38,324 nt of DNA from Nitrospirota bacterium (GCA_030638335.1 DAOWET010000001.1:1-38324), one strand, 5' to 3'; positions 1-7,323 are shown, numbered from the stretch's first letter. The notes: a model not told the origin generated them from the sequence alone. Numbers and translations are program-made.

Positions 1-14
1 CAGACTCGATCCGA

Positions 15-31
15 GGGGTGGGAACCACCCC
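15..31. other. Small GC-rich hairpin downstream of truA
   Basis: A perfect 7-bp stem (GGGGTGG / CCACCCC) with a GAA loop lies about 65 bp past the truA stop codon. Neither strand has a following T-run, so it is only a possible 3'-end structure for truA transcripts. I see no gene in positions 1-97. Confidence 0.35.
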
Positions 32-97
32 GCTTAAGAATATGATGTTATACATTATTGAACAAGCAAGACAGCCTGATATTGTGGCGGCCTTGCT

Positions 98-868
98 TTA
101 AAACCAAACTTCCTTTAGGAATAACCCCTGTGCGGGCGCTGTGGGGCCAGCGGCATCACGAGATTTGGCATCCAGGACTCCAGGGATATCCGAAGGGGCT
201 AGCTTTCCTCTGCCCACCGCCACAAGCGTACCCGCCATGTTCCTGACCATGTGCCTTAAAAACCCCTCACCCGCGATCTCAAACCTTATAAAACTCCCTG
301 CAAGGGTGAAACCCATGAAACCTATCTCTCCTGTCTGCTTGCAGCTTACCTCAGTCACATTACGCACCGTGTCCTTCACATCCGAGCCAGCGGCCATGAA
401 GGACTTAAAATCGTGCCTGCCCTGAAAATGCCTTGCCGCCTCCGCCATGGCAGCAGTATCCAGTGGAATTGCATGGTGCCACACATAGCGGGAGATAAAG
501 GGAGAAACGTTGTCTGAATTAGCGATCAGATACACATAGCGCTTTCCGGCAGCATCCCTTATGGGATGGAAGTTCTCAGGAACATCTTCCGCCTCAAGCA
601 CACGAACGTCAGGCGGGAGGTTCGCGTTCAGGGCTTTGCGCATGGTCGGCTCGTCAAGGTTCGAATCCGTTTGAAAACATACAGCCTGCCCCAAAGCGTG
701 CACTCCCGAGTCCGTTCTTCCGGCAGCGACAACAGATGCATCCTCTCCGGTCACAGTGCTTACGGCCCCTGCGAGCACGTCCTGCACAGTGCGCTCCCCC
801 TGTGCCTGGCTCTGCCACCCGGCGAATTCCGTCCCGTCGTACTCGATTACCAGCTTGATATTTCGCAC
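98..868 (-). CDS. truA: tRNA pseudouridine(38-40) synthase TruA
   Basis: The product converts uridines 38-40 in the anticodon arm of many tRNAs to pseudouridine in the cytoplasm. The 256-aa length is normal for TruA. The N-terminus has the family pattern (YDGTEFAGWQ, residues 10-19), and the catalytic aspartate is D53 in AGRTDSGVHA (residues 49-58). The C-terminal half carries GFLRHMVRNM, typical of the family's second active-site segment. The start is a GTG codon at 866-868. No Shine-Dalgarno is visible, but a TAAAAT hexamer ends six bases before the GTG, so the message may be leaderless. It is divergent from the gene at 891 with only 22 bp between them, so each promoter must reach into the other gene. 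Confidence 0.95.
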   Translation of the reverse strand: MRNIKLVIEYDGTEFAGWQSQAQGERTVQDVLAGAVSTVTGEDASVVAAGRTDSGVHALGQAVCFQTDSNLDEPTMRKALNANLPPDVRVLEAEDVPENFHPIRDAAGKRYVYLIANSDNVSPFISRYVWHHAIPLDTAAMAEAARHFQGRHDFKSFMAAGSDVKDTVRNVTEVSCKQTGEIGFMGFTLAGSFIRFEIAGEGFLRHMVRNMAGTLVAVGRGKLAPSDIPGVLDAKSRDAAGPTAPAQGLFLKEVWF

Positions 869-890
869 AATACAATTTTACCCTAAAACC

Positions 891-1958
891 ATGGCGAAGG
901 ATCTGCTAAAGAGCTTACTGCCTCAGGTCAGGGAAAACTGCAATATCTCCGACGCAGGGCACTGGGGCTTCTACTCCACATGCGGACTACTCCTGAGACT
1001 GCGGGAGCTATACCGGTCGGAGCTTGGACTGCACCCGGGCGAATCCATAAAGAACGAGAACGTACTCCCCTGGATAGGAAAGCGCGAGGAACTCTGGGCG
1101 GAGCTTGAGGACGAAGAACTCAAGGACATAACAATAGGCGACAAGACCTTCGGGCCCTTTGACACAGATGGTGTCAATCGCTCCATAGAAGCCGCTGGGT
1201 TCATATACGGGGCCGGGCTTGGACAGTTCATGAAGCCTATTTTCTTTCTTGCCGAACTGGAATCAGCTTCTGAGATGAATGGCTTCCGTGTTCTTGTTGC
1301 AGGGAAGGAACATGCCCGCGACCTCTCCGTAAATCCCGCAATGTCGCGCGGTGCGACCATAATAGCCAGGCGCGACATTACGCAAACGCTCATATACGGC
1401 AGGTTCGAGGAGTTCCTCTCATCACGGAACAGAAAAGGTGCACTTGTCCTGGGCTTTAACCACTACGGCATAAACGGGCCCGATGACATGGAGGCGCTGG
1501 GAAATGTTGTAGACAGCGAGCTCTTGAGTTTCATTCACCACGAGATCGGAGAGATGCATGTCTCAGCCAATACCAACCTCAGGCTTTCAGAACTCATCTC
1601 CTCCCTTGCCCCGCACGGAAGGGCTCCCTCGGCAGTGCGCGATATAAAGGACGTGCTTGCCGACACGGTTGACGGAGGAATGCTCAGGCATATAACTGAC
1701 AATAAAAAATCAGGCTCTCTGGGACTTTACATATCCTCGCTCTCAGGGCTCAGGTACTCGCTGTCCCTGCCCCTGAGAAAGGCCTGGCAAGGCTTTGGCA
1801 CAGACGTGAGATGGGACAAGGTGGAGGAGGCCCGGGCCAACATTTACAGTGCAACTCTGGAGCTTGCCTGCAGGCTCTCCGAGCTTACCGCCAAAAGACA
1901 TGGCTCACCCGAAAACCTCGCTGCCAATGTCGAAGGTCTTCTTCCATGTAATAGTTGA
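891..1958 (+). CDS. Conserved-looking protein of unknown function (355 aa)
   Basis: I do not firmly recognise this protein; it vaguely recalls the uncharacterised Sfum_1244-type family, which I could not check. It is soluble, with no signal peptide or membrane span, and mixed alpha/beta in look. Notable stretches are GHWGFYSTCGLLLRLRELYR near residues 23-42 and FIHHEIGEMH at residues 214-223. The HHEIGE part looks like a possible metal or acid-base site, but no known enzyme signature fits. I chose the ATG at 891 because the reading frame upstream runs antisense into truA and its translation there looks non-native. No Shine-Dalgarno is visible. No terminator follows; the stop codon sits in the -35 element of a duplicated argS-like promoter at 1955. 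Confidence 0.6.
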   Translation: MAKDLLKSLLPQVRENCNISDAGHWGFYSTCGLLLRLRELYRSELGLHPGESIKNENVLPWIGKREELWAELEDEELKDITIGDKTFGPFDTDGVNRSIEAAGFIYGAGLGQFMKPIFFLAELESASEMNGFRVLVAGKEHARDLSVNPAMSRGATIIARRDITQTLIYGRFEEFLSSRNRKGALVLGFNHYGINGPDDMEALGNVVDSELLSFIHHEIGEMHVSANTNLRLSELISSLAPHGRAPSAVRDIKDVLADTVDGGMLRHITDNKKSGSLGLYISSLSGLRYSLSLPLRKAWQGFGTDVRWDKVEEARANIYSATLELACRLSELTAKRHGSPENLAANVEGLLPCNS

Positions 1959-1984
1959 CCTGCCACTGCTTGCGCCCGTATACT
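1955..1984 (+). promoter_or_regulatory. Sigma70-type promoter, part of a duplicated argS start region
   Basis: TTGACC (1955-1960), an 18-bp spacer and TATACT (1979-1984) form a good housekeeping promoter. The geometry matches the argS promoter at 3203-3232, including the 38 bp from the -35 to the ATG. It would transcribe the short relic reading frame at 1993 and then the SGNH gene. Confidence 0.55.
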
Positions 1985-1992
1985 TAACACCT

Positions 1993-2025
1993 ATGAAACG
2001 GGCGGTTGAAAATGCACTGGGATAA
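1993..2025 (+). pseudogene. Relic of the argS 5' end (10 codons)
   Basis: The frame reads MKRAVENALG and then stops. The argS product begins MKRAVEKALR. The DNA match extends upstream through the whole promoter: an ungapped hand alignment of 1955-2030 to 3203-3278 gives 57 identities out of 76, with the best match from 1976 to 2018. This is a decayed second copy of the argS promoter and start. It could also act as a short leader peptide for the SGNH gene, but nothing shows that. Confidence 0.65.
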
Positions 2026-2045
2026 GCCCTGAAAGCCGATAAAAT

Positions 2046-2075
2046 TGAAGCGCCCAGCTATCTTACTATATAATA
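2046..2075 (+). promoter_or_regulatory. Strong sigma70-type promoter of the SGNH gene
   Basis: TTGAAG (2046-2051), an 18-bp spacer and a perfect TATAAT (2070-2075) precede the ATG at 2088. Only 12 bp separate the -10 from the start codon and there is no Shine-Dalgarno, so the transcript would have almost no leader. Confidence 0.6.
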
Positions 2076-2087
2076 TATTCTGAAACT

Positions 2088-3176
2088 ATGAAAAAAATAT
2101 CAGCAAAAACCCTTATAACGAACCTGGCCCTCTCACTCATGGCCACACTTCTATGCATTGCTGTGGTCGAAGGGGCCTTCAGGGTAAAGGCATACCTTTA
2201 CGAGAGCGATCTGTATGCGAAAAAGGACAAGATAAAAGAGAACCTGCAAAATAAAGGTTTCCTTTCGAACACTGATTTTGGAACAAGGATCCAGCCCAGC
2301 AAATACGAAGACATATTCTTCGAACTCAAACCCCTCCAGCAATGGAACTACCTTGGCGCCGATGTGTCCACGAGCAGCATGGGCTTCAGGGACAGGGAGT
2401 ACACTGTGGAGAAGGCTCCCGGCACTTTGCGCATATTCGGTATCGGGGATTCCATAATGTTCGGACAGGGCGTGCCTCAGGAAGAAACTTACCTTTCACT
2501 GCTTGAGGCCATGCTGAACAAACGCCACCCGGAATATAACTGGGAGGTCATAAACTCCGCAGTGCCTGACTACAACACCTCGGCGGAAGTGGAAACACTT
2601 CGCTACAAGGGGCTGAAGTACAAGCCCGACCTGGTGGTCATGGGGATATGCACCAATGATTTCGACATGCCTGCCCTGGTTTTCTACATGGGACTGCCCG
2701 ACGAGCGCAACATGGGCCGCTATTTCTCGCTACAACATTCTTTTTTCGTCCAATATATCAGACACAGGATGAAGCGGGAACCATTTCTTATTCCAGGGTT
2801 CACTCACAAATACGTCGAGATGTCAGGCGGAAAAGGAGTGTTTAAGGCGATAAAGGAACTCAAGAGAATATCTATCATAGGAGATTTCCCTGTGCTTGTG
2901 TTCCACCTTGCCAATGACACCAACAAGAACGTCATGGACCTCATGAAGACCGCAAACGCCTATGGCATGCCTGCTGTAGACGTCTCACCTATGATCCAGA
3001 GATACATGAAATATCAGGGCATAAAGGATTACTTCGACTCCGCGCTCTCCGTATCCGACGGGCACCCCTCATCCACCAGCCATGAAATAGCTGCAAACGC
3101 CCTTTTTGAATATCTTGAAAGCAGCGGGCTTGTCAGCATGTTGCTCTCCAAAGAACCCGGCCCTTCATCACGGTAA
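2088..3176 (+). CDS. Membrane-anchored SGNH/GDSL-family hydrolase
   Basis: The protein is 362 aa long. An N-terminal hydrophobic segment (about residues 10-29) should anchor it in the inner membrane or act as a signal peptide, placing the rest in the periplasm. The hydrolase signature is complete: GDS at 120-122 with nucleophile S122 (block I), N190 in GICTND (block III) and the D324/H326 pair in DGHPS (block V). Such enzymes are esterases, lipases or carbohydrate O-deacetylases; which substrate applies here cannot be read from sequence. The gene sits between a relic argS promoter/start and the real argS, so it looks inserted there. It is less G+C-rich than argS. No terminator follows it, so it may read into argS, which also has its own promoter. 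Confidence 0.8.
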   Translation: MKKISAKTLITNLALSLMATLLCIAVVEGAFRVKAYLYESDLYAKKDKIKENLQNKGFLSNTDFGTRIQPSKYEDIFFELKPLQQWNYLGADVSTSSMGFRDREYTVEKAPGTLRIFGIGDSIMFGQGVPQEETYLSLLEAMLNKRHPEYNWEVINSAVPDYNTSAEVETLRYKGLKYKPDLVVMGICTNDFDMPALVFYMGLPDERNMGRYFSLQHSFFVQYIRHRMKREPFLIPGFTHKYVEMSGGKGVFKAIKELKRISIIGDFPVLVFHLANDTNKNVMDLMKTANAYGMPAVDVSPMIQRYMKYQGIKDYFDSALSVSDGHPSSTSHEIAANALFEYLESSGLVSMLLSKEPGPSSR

Positions 3177-3202
3177 GCTCACAGCAAACCGGGCATCTTG
3201 AT

Positions 3203-3232
3203 TTGACTTACCCCATCGGTCAGCCGTAAACT
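3203..3232 (+). promoter_or_regulatory. argS promoter
   Basis: TTGACT (3203-3208), an 18-bp spacer and TAAACT (3227-3232) lie just upstream of the argS ATG at 3241. Only eight bases separate the -10 from the ATG, so transcription should start at or next to the start codon. Confidence 0.6.
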
Positions 3233-3240
3233 TAATCCCT

Positions 3241-4890
3241 ATGAAACGAGCGGTTGAAAAAGCACTCAGAGACGCCCTCTCGGCCATTGGGGCTGATGCC
3301 TCGGGCCCTATCGAGATACAGATCCCAAAGGACGAGACACACGGAGACCTGGCCTCCCCAATAGCCATGGGCCTGGCCAAGGAGCTCCGGAAGTCGCCAC
3401 GTGCGATCGCGGAGGACATTGCCGCACATATAAGCGAGCGGGCAGCAGACACCTTTACCCGAGTGGAGGTGGCGGGGCCGGGTTTTCTGAACTTCACCTT
3501 TTCCCCTGACTTCCTGCACAAGGGCGCGCTTGGCATACTGAACAAGGGTAAGGAGCATTTCAGCTCTGACGTGGGTGCCGGCACACGCGTACAGGTGGAG
3601 TTCGTAAGCGCCAACCCCACAGGCCCCCTGCACCTTGGGCACGGACGCGGAGCAGCACTTGGGTGCGCGCTCTCAAACCTGCTTGAGGCCGCAGGCTATG
3701 AAGTTGTTCGCGAGTACTATGTCAACGACGCCGGGCGGCAGGTGAGCCTGCTTGGCCAGAGCGTCTTTGCGCGCTACCAGGAGCTTCTTGGCAACTCATA
3801 CCCCATCCCCGAGGACGGGTACAAGGGCGACTACATATCGGATGCGGCCCAGTCCATCCTGGACAAGGAAGGCGATAAACACAAGGGCTCCTCCTTTGAA
3901 GATGCCTCCAGCTTCTTCATAGATACCTCCCTGGGGCTCATGCTGGACGTAATAAAAGAAGACCTCGCGGACTTTGGTGTGTCCTTCGACTCCTGGCAGA
4001 GCGAACGGGCGTTGCACGACGAGGGGGCTGTAAAGCACGCTATAGATTTCCTCGCGGGCAAGGGCCTGATCTACGAAGAAGGCGGCGCAAGATGGTTCCG
4101 CGCCGAGGACTTTGGAGATGACAAGAACCGCGTGGTCATAAAGGCAGACGGCAACCACACATATTTCGCCTCGGACATAGCCTACCACCTCAAAAAGGTG
4201 GAAAGCGGTTTTACGGAAGTGATAGACATATGGGGCGCTGACCACCACGGCTACGTGCCGAGAATGGAGGCGGTCATGGACGCCCTTGGCCCGGGGCGCG
4301 AACACCTGAAGGTCCTGCTTGTGCAGATGGTCTCCCTCCTGAGGGGCGGAGAGCCGGTGCAAATGTCAAAACGCTCCGGGAACTTCGTGCCCCTCAAGGA
4401 AGTAATGGAAGAGGTAGGCGCGGACACCACCAAGTTCATCTTCCTCACACGCCGGCACGACAGCCAGCTCTCCTTTGACCTGGAGGTGGCAAAGGCCGAG
4501 TCCTCCGAGAACCCGGTCTTCTACATCCAGTACGCAAACGCCCGCATCTCAAGCATATTCAGGAAGGCCAGTGACGTGGGCGTATTAACTAATAACCTGG
4601 AAAACGCCGACTTAAGCCCTCTCACCGATAACGACGAGCTGCGGCTCATACGCAAGCTCCTCAGTTACCGCATGACCCTGGAGGGCGCCGCACTTGCGCG
4701 CGAGCCACACCGGCTGACCTTCTACCTGCAGGAGCTTGCTGGACTCTTCCACCCCTTCTACAAGCACCACCGCGTGCTCACAGAGGACGCCGGGCTCACC
4801 ACTGCCCGCCTGGCCCTTTGCGAGGCAGTGCGCGTGGTCATACGCCACGCCCTTGGCGTGCTCGGCATCTCGGCCCCTGACCGCATGTAG
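3241..4890 (+). CDS. argS: Arginyl-tRNA synthetase
   Basis: This class I aminoacyl-tRNA synthetase charges tRNA-Arg with arginine in the cytoplasm. At 549 aa it is a normal bacterial length. The N-terminal tRNA-recognition domain (about residues 1-100) is followed by the HIGH-type motif HLGH at 131-134 in SANPTGPLHLGHGRG. The KMSKS counterpart is QMSKR at 374-378 (MSKRSGNFV), as is common in ArgRS. The C-terminal alpha-helical DALR-type anticodon domain ends in the characteristic ALGVLGISAPDRM. The start at 3241 has no Shine-Dalgarno and sits directly after its own promoter. A diverged copy of this promoter and start lies 1,248 bp upstream. Confidence 0.97.
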   Translation: MKRAVEKALRDALSAIGADASGPIEIQIPKDETHGDLASPIAMGLAKELRKSPRAIAEDIAAHISERAADTFTRVEVAGPGFLNFTFSPDFLHKGALGILNKGKEHFSSDVGAGTRVQVEFVSANPTGPLHLGHGRGAALGCALSNLLEAAGYEVVREYYVNDAGRQVSLLGQSVFARYQELLGNSYPIPEDGYKGDYISDAAQSILDKEGDKHKGSSFEDASSFFIDTSLGLMLDVIKEDLADFGVSFDSWQSERALHDEGAVKHAIDFLAGKGLIYEEGGARWFRAEDFGDDKNRVVIKADGNHTYFASDIAYHLKKVESGFTEVIDIWGADHHGYVPRMEAVMDALGPGREHLKVLLVQMVSLLRGGEPVQMSKRSGNFVPLKEVMEEVGADTTKFIFLTRRHDSQLSFDLEVAKAESSENPVFYIQYANARISSIFRKASDVGVLTNNLENADLSPLTDNDELRLIRKLLSYRMTLEGAALAREPHRLTFYLQELAGLFHPFYKHHRVLTEDAGLTTARLALCEAVRVVIRHALGVLGISAPDRM

Positions 4891-4903
4891 CTAATTGCTT
4901 TGA

Positions 4904-5023
4904 GACGATCTTCGGGGCTGGATACAGCGCATATACTGCGCAATGGAGGACTCGTGGTATAGGGATACAACTTCGTCCTCCATTGCTTGTCTCTGCACTA
5001 TCCCAACCCCGAATCTCTACGTC
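4904..5023. repeat. Long imperfect palindrome, possible structured RNA or MITE-like element
   Basis: The core is a perfect 12-bp inverted repeat (4940-4951 with 4975-4986), capped by a second 7-bp stem with one mismatch (GTGGTAT / ATACAAC) around an AGGG loop. The outer arms pair again: 4911-4924 with 4999-5013, with one mismatch and one bulge, and GACG 4904-4907 with CGTC 5020-5023. The result is a long rod with an internal bulge. No T-run follows, so it is not an ordinary terminator. Confidence 0.6.
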
Positions 5024-5120
5024 AGACGCGCGAACTTCCGCTGAACTCAGGAAAACTACTAATTAAAAACATTTCTATAACAATATGCTAAAGGGGTAAG
5101 GCCACTACAACACCCAGAGA

Positions 5121-5140
5121 AGTGCCCGTGGCACTCTTTT
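5121..5140 (+). terminator. Rho-independent terminator downstream of argS
   Basis: A 6-bp stem AGTGCC / GGCACT with a CGT loop (5121-5135) is followed by CTTTT. It would end transcripts coming from argS. A similar hairpin (GGTGCC-CGTT-GGCACC) recurs at 19325-19340 without a good T-run. Confidence 0.6.
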
Positions 5141-5188
5141 AACTGGTGGCTGTCTGCCCCAACCGCATGCAATTCATCTTTTCCCTTT

Positions 5189-5206
5189 AAAAGAATCTTC
5201 TAATAA
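5189..5206 (+). repeat. 18-bp sequence shared exactly with ileS
   Basis: The same 18 bases occur at 16536-16553, inside the A+T-rich patch of the ileS editing domain. Both copies lie on the plus strand. The sequence is A+T-rich, which raises the chance of coincidence. Confidence 0.5.
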
Positions 5207-5281
5207 GGAATTAATGTTCAGGTTCTGTAGCGCATGAGATAAAACTGAACACGGTTTCTGATTCGTTCATATACAAGTAAG

Positions 5282-5298
5282 GGGCCACGGGCCCTTTT
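5282..5298 (+). terminator. Rho-independent terminator
   Basis: The stem GGGCC / GGCCC with an ACG loop (5282-5294) is followed by TTTT. The same 13-base hairpin occurs after lspA at 19195. No protein gene ends just before it, so it may close a short untranslated RNA or serve as a second stop after argS. Confidence 0.6.
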
Positions 5299-5365
5299 AT
5301 TTATCTTTGCCGTAGGTTCGAATTATCGCAGACCCCCACGGTTTCTGATTTAGTGTAGATGCAAA

Positions 5366-5443
5366 GAAGAAAGTATGAAGGAGTACTTCTTCGTACTTCG
5401 AATGCTTTATTCTGCCGCAGATGCGCTGAATCAGGAAGCGTGG
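5366..5443 (-). repeat. 78-bp structured 3'-end repeat, copy 1 (terminator-like)
   Basis: It begins immediately after the TAA of the minus-strand zinc-ribbon gene. A matching 78-bp copy lies immediately after the ilvN stop (19361-19438). The minus-strand sequence folds into a hairpin with a 7-bp outer stem (5370-5376 with 5402-5408) followed by a T-rich tail (CTTTCTTCTTT). The outer stem has a G-T pair where copy 2 has G-C, a compensatory change that supports RNA structure. The segment between the stop and the hairpin (CACGCTTCCTGA, GCATCTGCGGC) is also conserved, which a plain terminator would not need. Confidence 0.7.
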
Positions 5444-6181
5444 TTACTCTTCTTGGTAGCCGCAGGAGTAACACCCCCACTTCTCATACAACTCATACCA
5501 GGCAAGTTCTCCCCCGCACTGCGGGCACGGCTTCTGATCCGCTGATGCTTCGTCCGGCTCCTGCGTTTCAGCCACATCAAAATCCAGCGAACTCACAAGT
5601 GTCTCCATCTTCTCGTCAGACGGGGCTGAGGGCGCTGATTTGAGATTCTTGTGGTTAAGCTTGTCCTTGAAGGCCACCATTTCATCGTCGAGCATCCTGG
5701 CGGCCTCGTCCATCCTCTGCTCGGCCTTCTTGATCATGCTCTCGCCGTCCGTGGCCTCGGATTTGGCCTGCTCGTACTCGTCATTGAGCTGGCGCACCTC
5801 GTCATTGAGATCCTCTATCCGGGCCTTCAGCTCCTTTGCGCGCCTGGCCGAGTTGCTCATCTCATCCCTCTTTTCGTCAAGGGCTTGGGCGAATAGCTTC
5901 TGCTGTTTCTTGAGGGTTGTGCGCTGCTGCTCGGCAGAGGCCAGGATGTCGTCCTTGTCAAGGTCCGCGGCGTGCTCCATGGCCTTCAGGGCCGCGCTCA
6001 CGCGCTTGCCCTCGTCAGGGATCTCTCCACGGAAGGATTCCATCATCTTGATGAACTTCACGACCGTTCCGCCCGCCTTGGCCATCTCGCGCCTGAGGCG
6101 GTCAGCGATCTGCTCCCTGCTCAGCTCAAGTATGCCCGGCTTTTTGGCAGACAAGCTTTTCCTATCCCCGGATTTCCCCAT
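5444..6181 (-). CDS. Coiled-coil protein with C-terminal zinc ribbon, function unknown
   Basis: I do not recognise the family. The 245-aa product has a basic N-terminal tail (residues 1-15), a helical segment, then a long charged region rich in Glu, Lys, Asp and Arg (about 75-182) with heptad-like spacing that should form a coiled coil. After an acidic, Ser/Pro-rich linker (183-217) it ends in a zinc ribbon with C219, C222, C237 and C240 in CPQC and CYSC pairs. There is no signal peptide or membrane span, so it is probably cytoplasmic. A scaffold, chaperone-like or nucleic-acid-associated role is possible, but the sequence does not show which. The start is set by a promoter whose -10 ends five bases before the ATG. 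Confidence 0.75.
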   Translation of the reverse strand: MGKSGDRKSLSAKKPGILELSREQIADRLRREMAKAGGTVVKFIKMMESFRGEIPDEGKRVSAALKAMEHAADLDKDDILASAEQQRTTLKKQQKLFAQALDEKRDEMSNSARRAKELKARIEDLNDEVRQLNDEYEQAKSEATDGESMIKKAEQRMDEAARMLDDEMVAFKDKLNHKNLKSAPSAPSDEKMETLVSSLDFDVAETQEPDEASADQKPCPQCGGELAWYELYEKWGCYSCGYQEE

Positions 6182-6186
6182 AAGTC

Positions 6187-6215
6187 ATTATACCTTAAGA
6201 ATATTTTACCATCAA
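6187..6215 (-). promoter_or_regulatory. Promoter of the zinc-ribbon gene
   Basis: On the minus strand TTGATG (6215-6210), a 17-bp spacer and a perfect TATAAT (6192-6187) end five bases before the ATG at 6181. No Shine-Dalgarno is present, so a leaderless mRNA is expected. Confidence 0.65.
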
Positions 6216-6254
6216 GATGCTGGGCAATGTTATTTTATTTGCCCGATTGCCCGA

Positions 6255-6284
6255 TTGACAATACTGAGCCGCTATTGTTATAAC
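6255..6284 (+). promoter_or_regulatory. ilvE promoter
   Basis: A perfect TTGACA (6255-6260), an 18-bp spacer and TATAAC (6279-6284) are followed by only seven bases before the ATG at 6292. Transcription should begin at the start codon, and no Shine-Dalgarno is visible. Confidence 0.7.
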
Positions 6285-6291
6285 AATTGCC

Positions 6292-7206
6292 ATGTCCGTG
6301 AAGGCTGATAAGATATGGATGGACGGGAAACTCGTCAACTGGGACGACGCCAAGGTCCATGTCCTTACCCATACCCTGCACTACGGCCTGGGAGTGTTCG
6401 AGGGCATCCGCTGCTACGAGACCCCTGAGGGCCCGGCCATCTTCCGCCTTGACGAGCACGTGGAGCGCCTCATAAAGAGCGCGTCCATATTCCAGATGGA
6501 GATACCCTTCTCGCACACGGAGATCTGCGAGGCCATCAAGGTCACGGTTAAAGAGAACAAACTACAGGAATGCTACATCCGGCCCATCGCCTTCATAGGC
6601 GCGGGCGCAATGGGCCTTTACGCCAAAGAAAACCCCATCCAGCTCTCAATTGCCGCCTGGAACTGGGGCGCGTACCTTGGCGAGGACGGCATAAATAACG
6701 GCATAAAGGTAAAGACCTCTTCATTCATCCGGGGCCACGTGAACTCGAACATGACCATGGCCAAGGTATGCGGCTATTATGTAAACAGCCAGCTTGCAAA
6801 GAACGAGGCCATCTCCTGCGGGTATGACGAGGCCCTGCTTCTTGACACCGAGGGCTACGTGAGCGAGGGCAGCGGGGAGAACGTCTTCATAGAGCGCGGC
6901 GGAGCGCTCAAGACCACCCCGCTTACGAGCATCCTGGAGGGCATCACCCGCGCAAGCGTCATCACCATGGCGCATGACGAGGGCATAGAGGTCAGCCAGG
7001 AGCGTTTCACGCGCGACGAGGTCTACATATCCGACGAGGCATTCTTCACAGGCACTGCGGCGGAGATCACTCCCATTCGCGAGCTTGACGGGCGCACCAT
7101 CGGGTCAGGCAAACCAGGCCCCATCACCAAGAAGATTCAGTCCACCTTCTTCGACACAGTAAAAGGGAAAAACAGCAAATACAGCTCCTGGCTCTCCCAC
7201 ATTTAA
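6292..7206 (+). CDS. ilvE: Branched-chain amino acid aminotransferase
   Basis: This PLP enzyme of fold type IV carries out the last, reversible step of valine, leucine and isoleucine synthesis, with glutamate as amino donor. The 304-aa protein matches the IlvE family along its length: [16 protein letters not shown] (27-42), [15 protein letters not shown] (95-109) and the PLP lysine K158 in [14 protein letters not shown]. The later block [13 protein letters not shown] contains the conserved Glu that contacts the PLP ring. It is a single gene with its own strong promoter, divergent from the zinc-ribbon gene and convergent with the next gene. The other branched-chain genes here (ilvB, ilvN) are about 12 kb away. 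A D-amino-acid aminotransferase or aminodeoxychorismate lyase is less likely given the length and BCAT-type motifs. Confidence 0.93.
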   Translation: MSVKADKIWMDGKLVNWDDAKVHVLTHTLHYGLGVFEGIRCYETPEGPAIFRLDEHVERLIKSASIFQMEIPFSHTEICEAIKVTVKENKLQECYIRPIAFIGAGAMGLYAKENPIQLSIAAWNWGAYLGEDGINNGIKVKTSSFIRGHVNSNMTMAKVCGYYVNSQLAKNEAISCGYDEALLLDTEGYVSEGSGENVFIERGGALKTTPLTSILEGITRASVITMAHDEGIEVSQERFTRDEVYISDEAFFTGTAAEITPIRELDGRTIGSGKPGPITKKIQSTFFDTVKGKNSKYSSWLSHI

Positions 7207-7294
7207 GCCCGAAACACCCGCATACAACACCCCTGGCAGCATACTCCCTGGATCGAGTCCTGTCATGCCAATTCACTGGAATGAAACAATAAAA

Positions 7295-7323
7295 ATGGCC
7301 TCCGGCACACAGCCGGAGACCAT
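7295..7323 (-). terminator. Terminator between convergent genes
   Basis: A near-perfect hairpin ATGG-CTCCGGC / GCCGGAG-CCAT is followed on the minus strand by TTTTTATT, a good terminator for the small exported protein gene. On the plus strand the tail is weak, but the hairpin may also trim ilvE transcripts. Confidence 0.75.

Larger units (their letters stand above)
4891..5443. other. 553-bp non-coding region between argS and the zinc-ribbon gene
   Basis: I see no convincing protein gene here. In order it holds a roughly 120-bp imperfect palindrome (4904-5023), a partial match to the nearby repeat (about 5034-5052), a terminator (5121-5140), an A+T-rich patch sharing an exact 18-mer with ileS (5189-5206), a second terminator (5282-5298), a 14-bp direct repeat CACGGTTTCTGATT (5250-5263 and 5337-5350), and a 78-bp structured repeat (5366-5443). 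A tiny frame at 5214-5237 (MFRFCSA) follows an AAGGA motif but is too short to call. Confidence 0.6.

Noticed and set aside
4904-5023. Calling the palindrome 6S RNA outright
   Set aside because: The bulged-rod outline is similar, but no conserved 6S sequence was recognised and no promoter was placed with confidence.
5315-5324. GGTTCGAATT resembles a tRNA T-loop
   Set aside because: The five bases before and after the loop do not pair, and no acceptor, D or anticodon arm fits around it.
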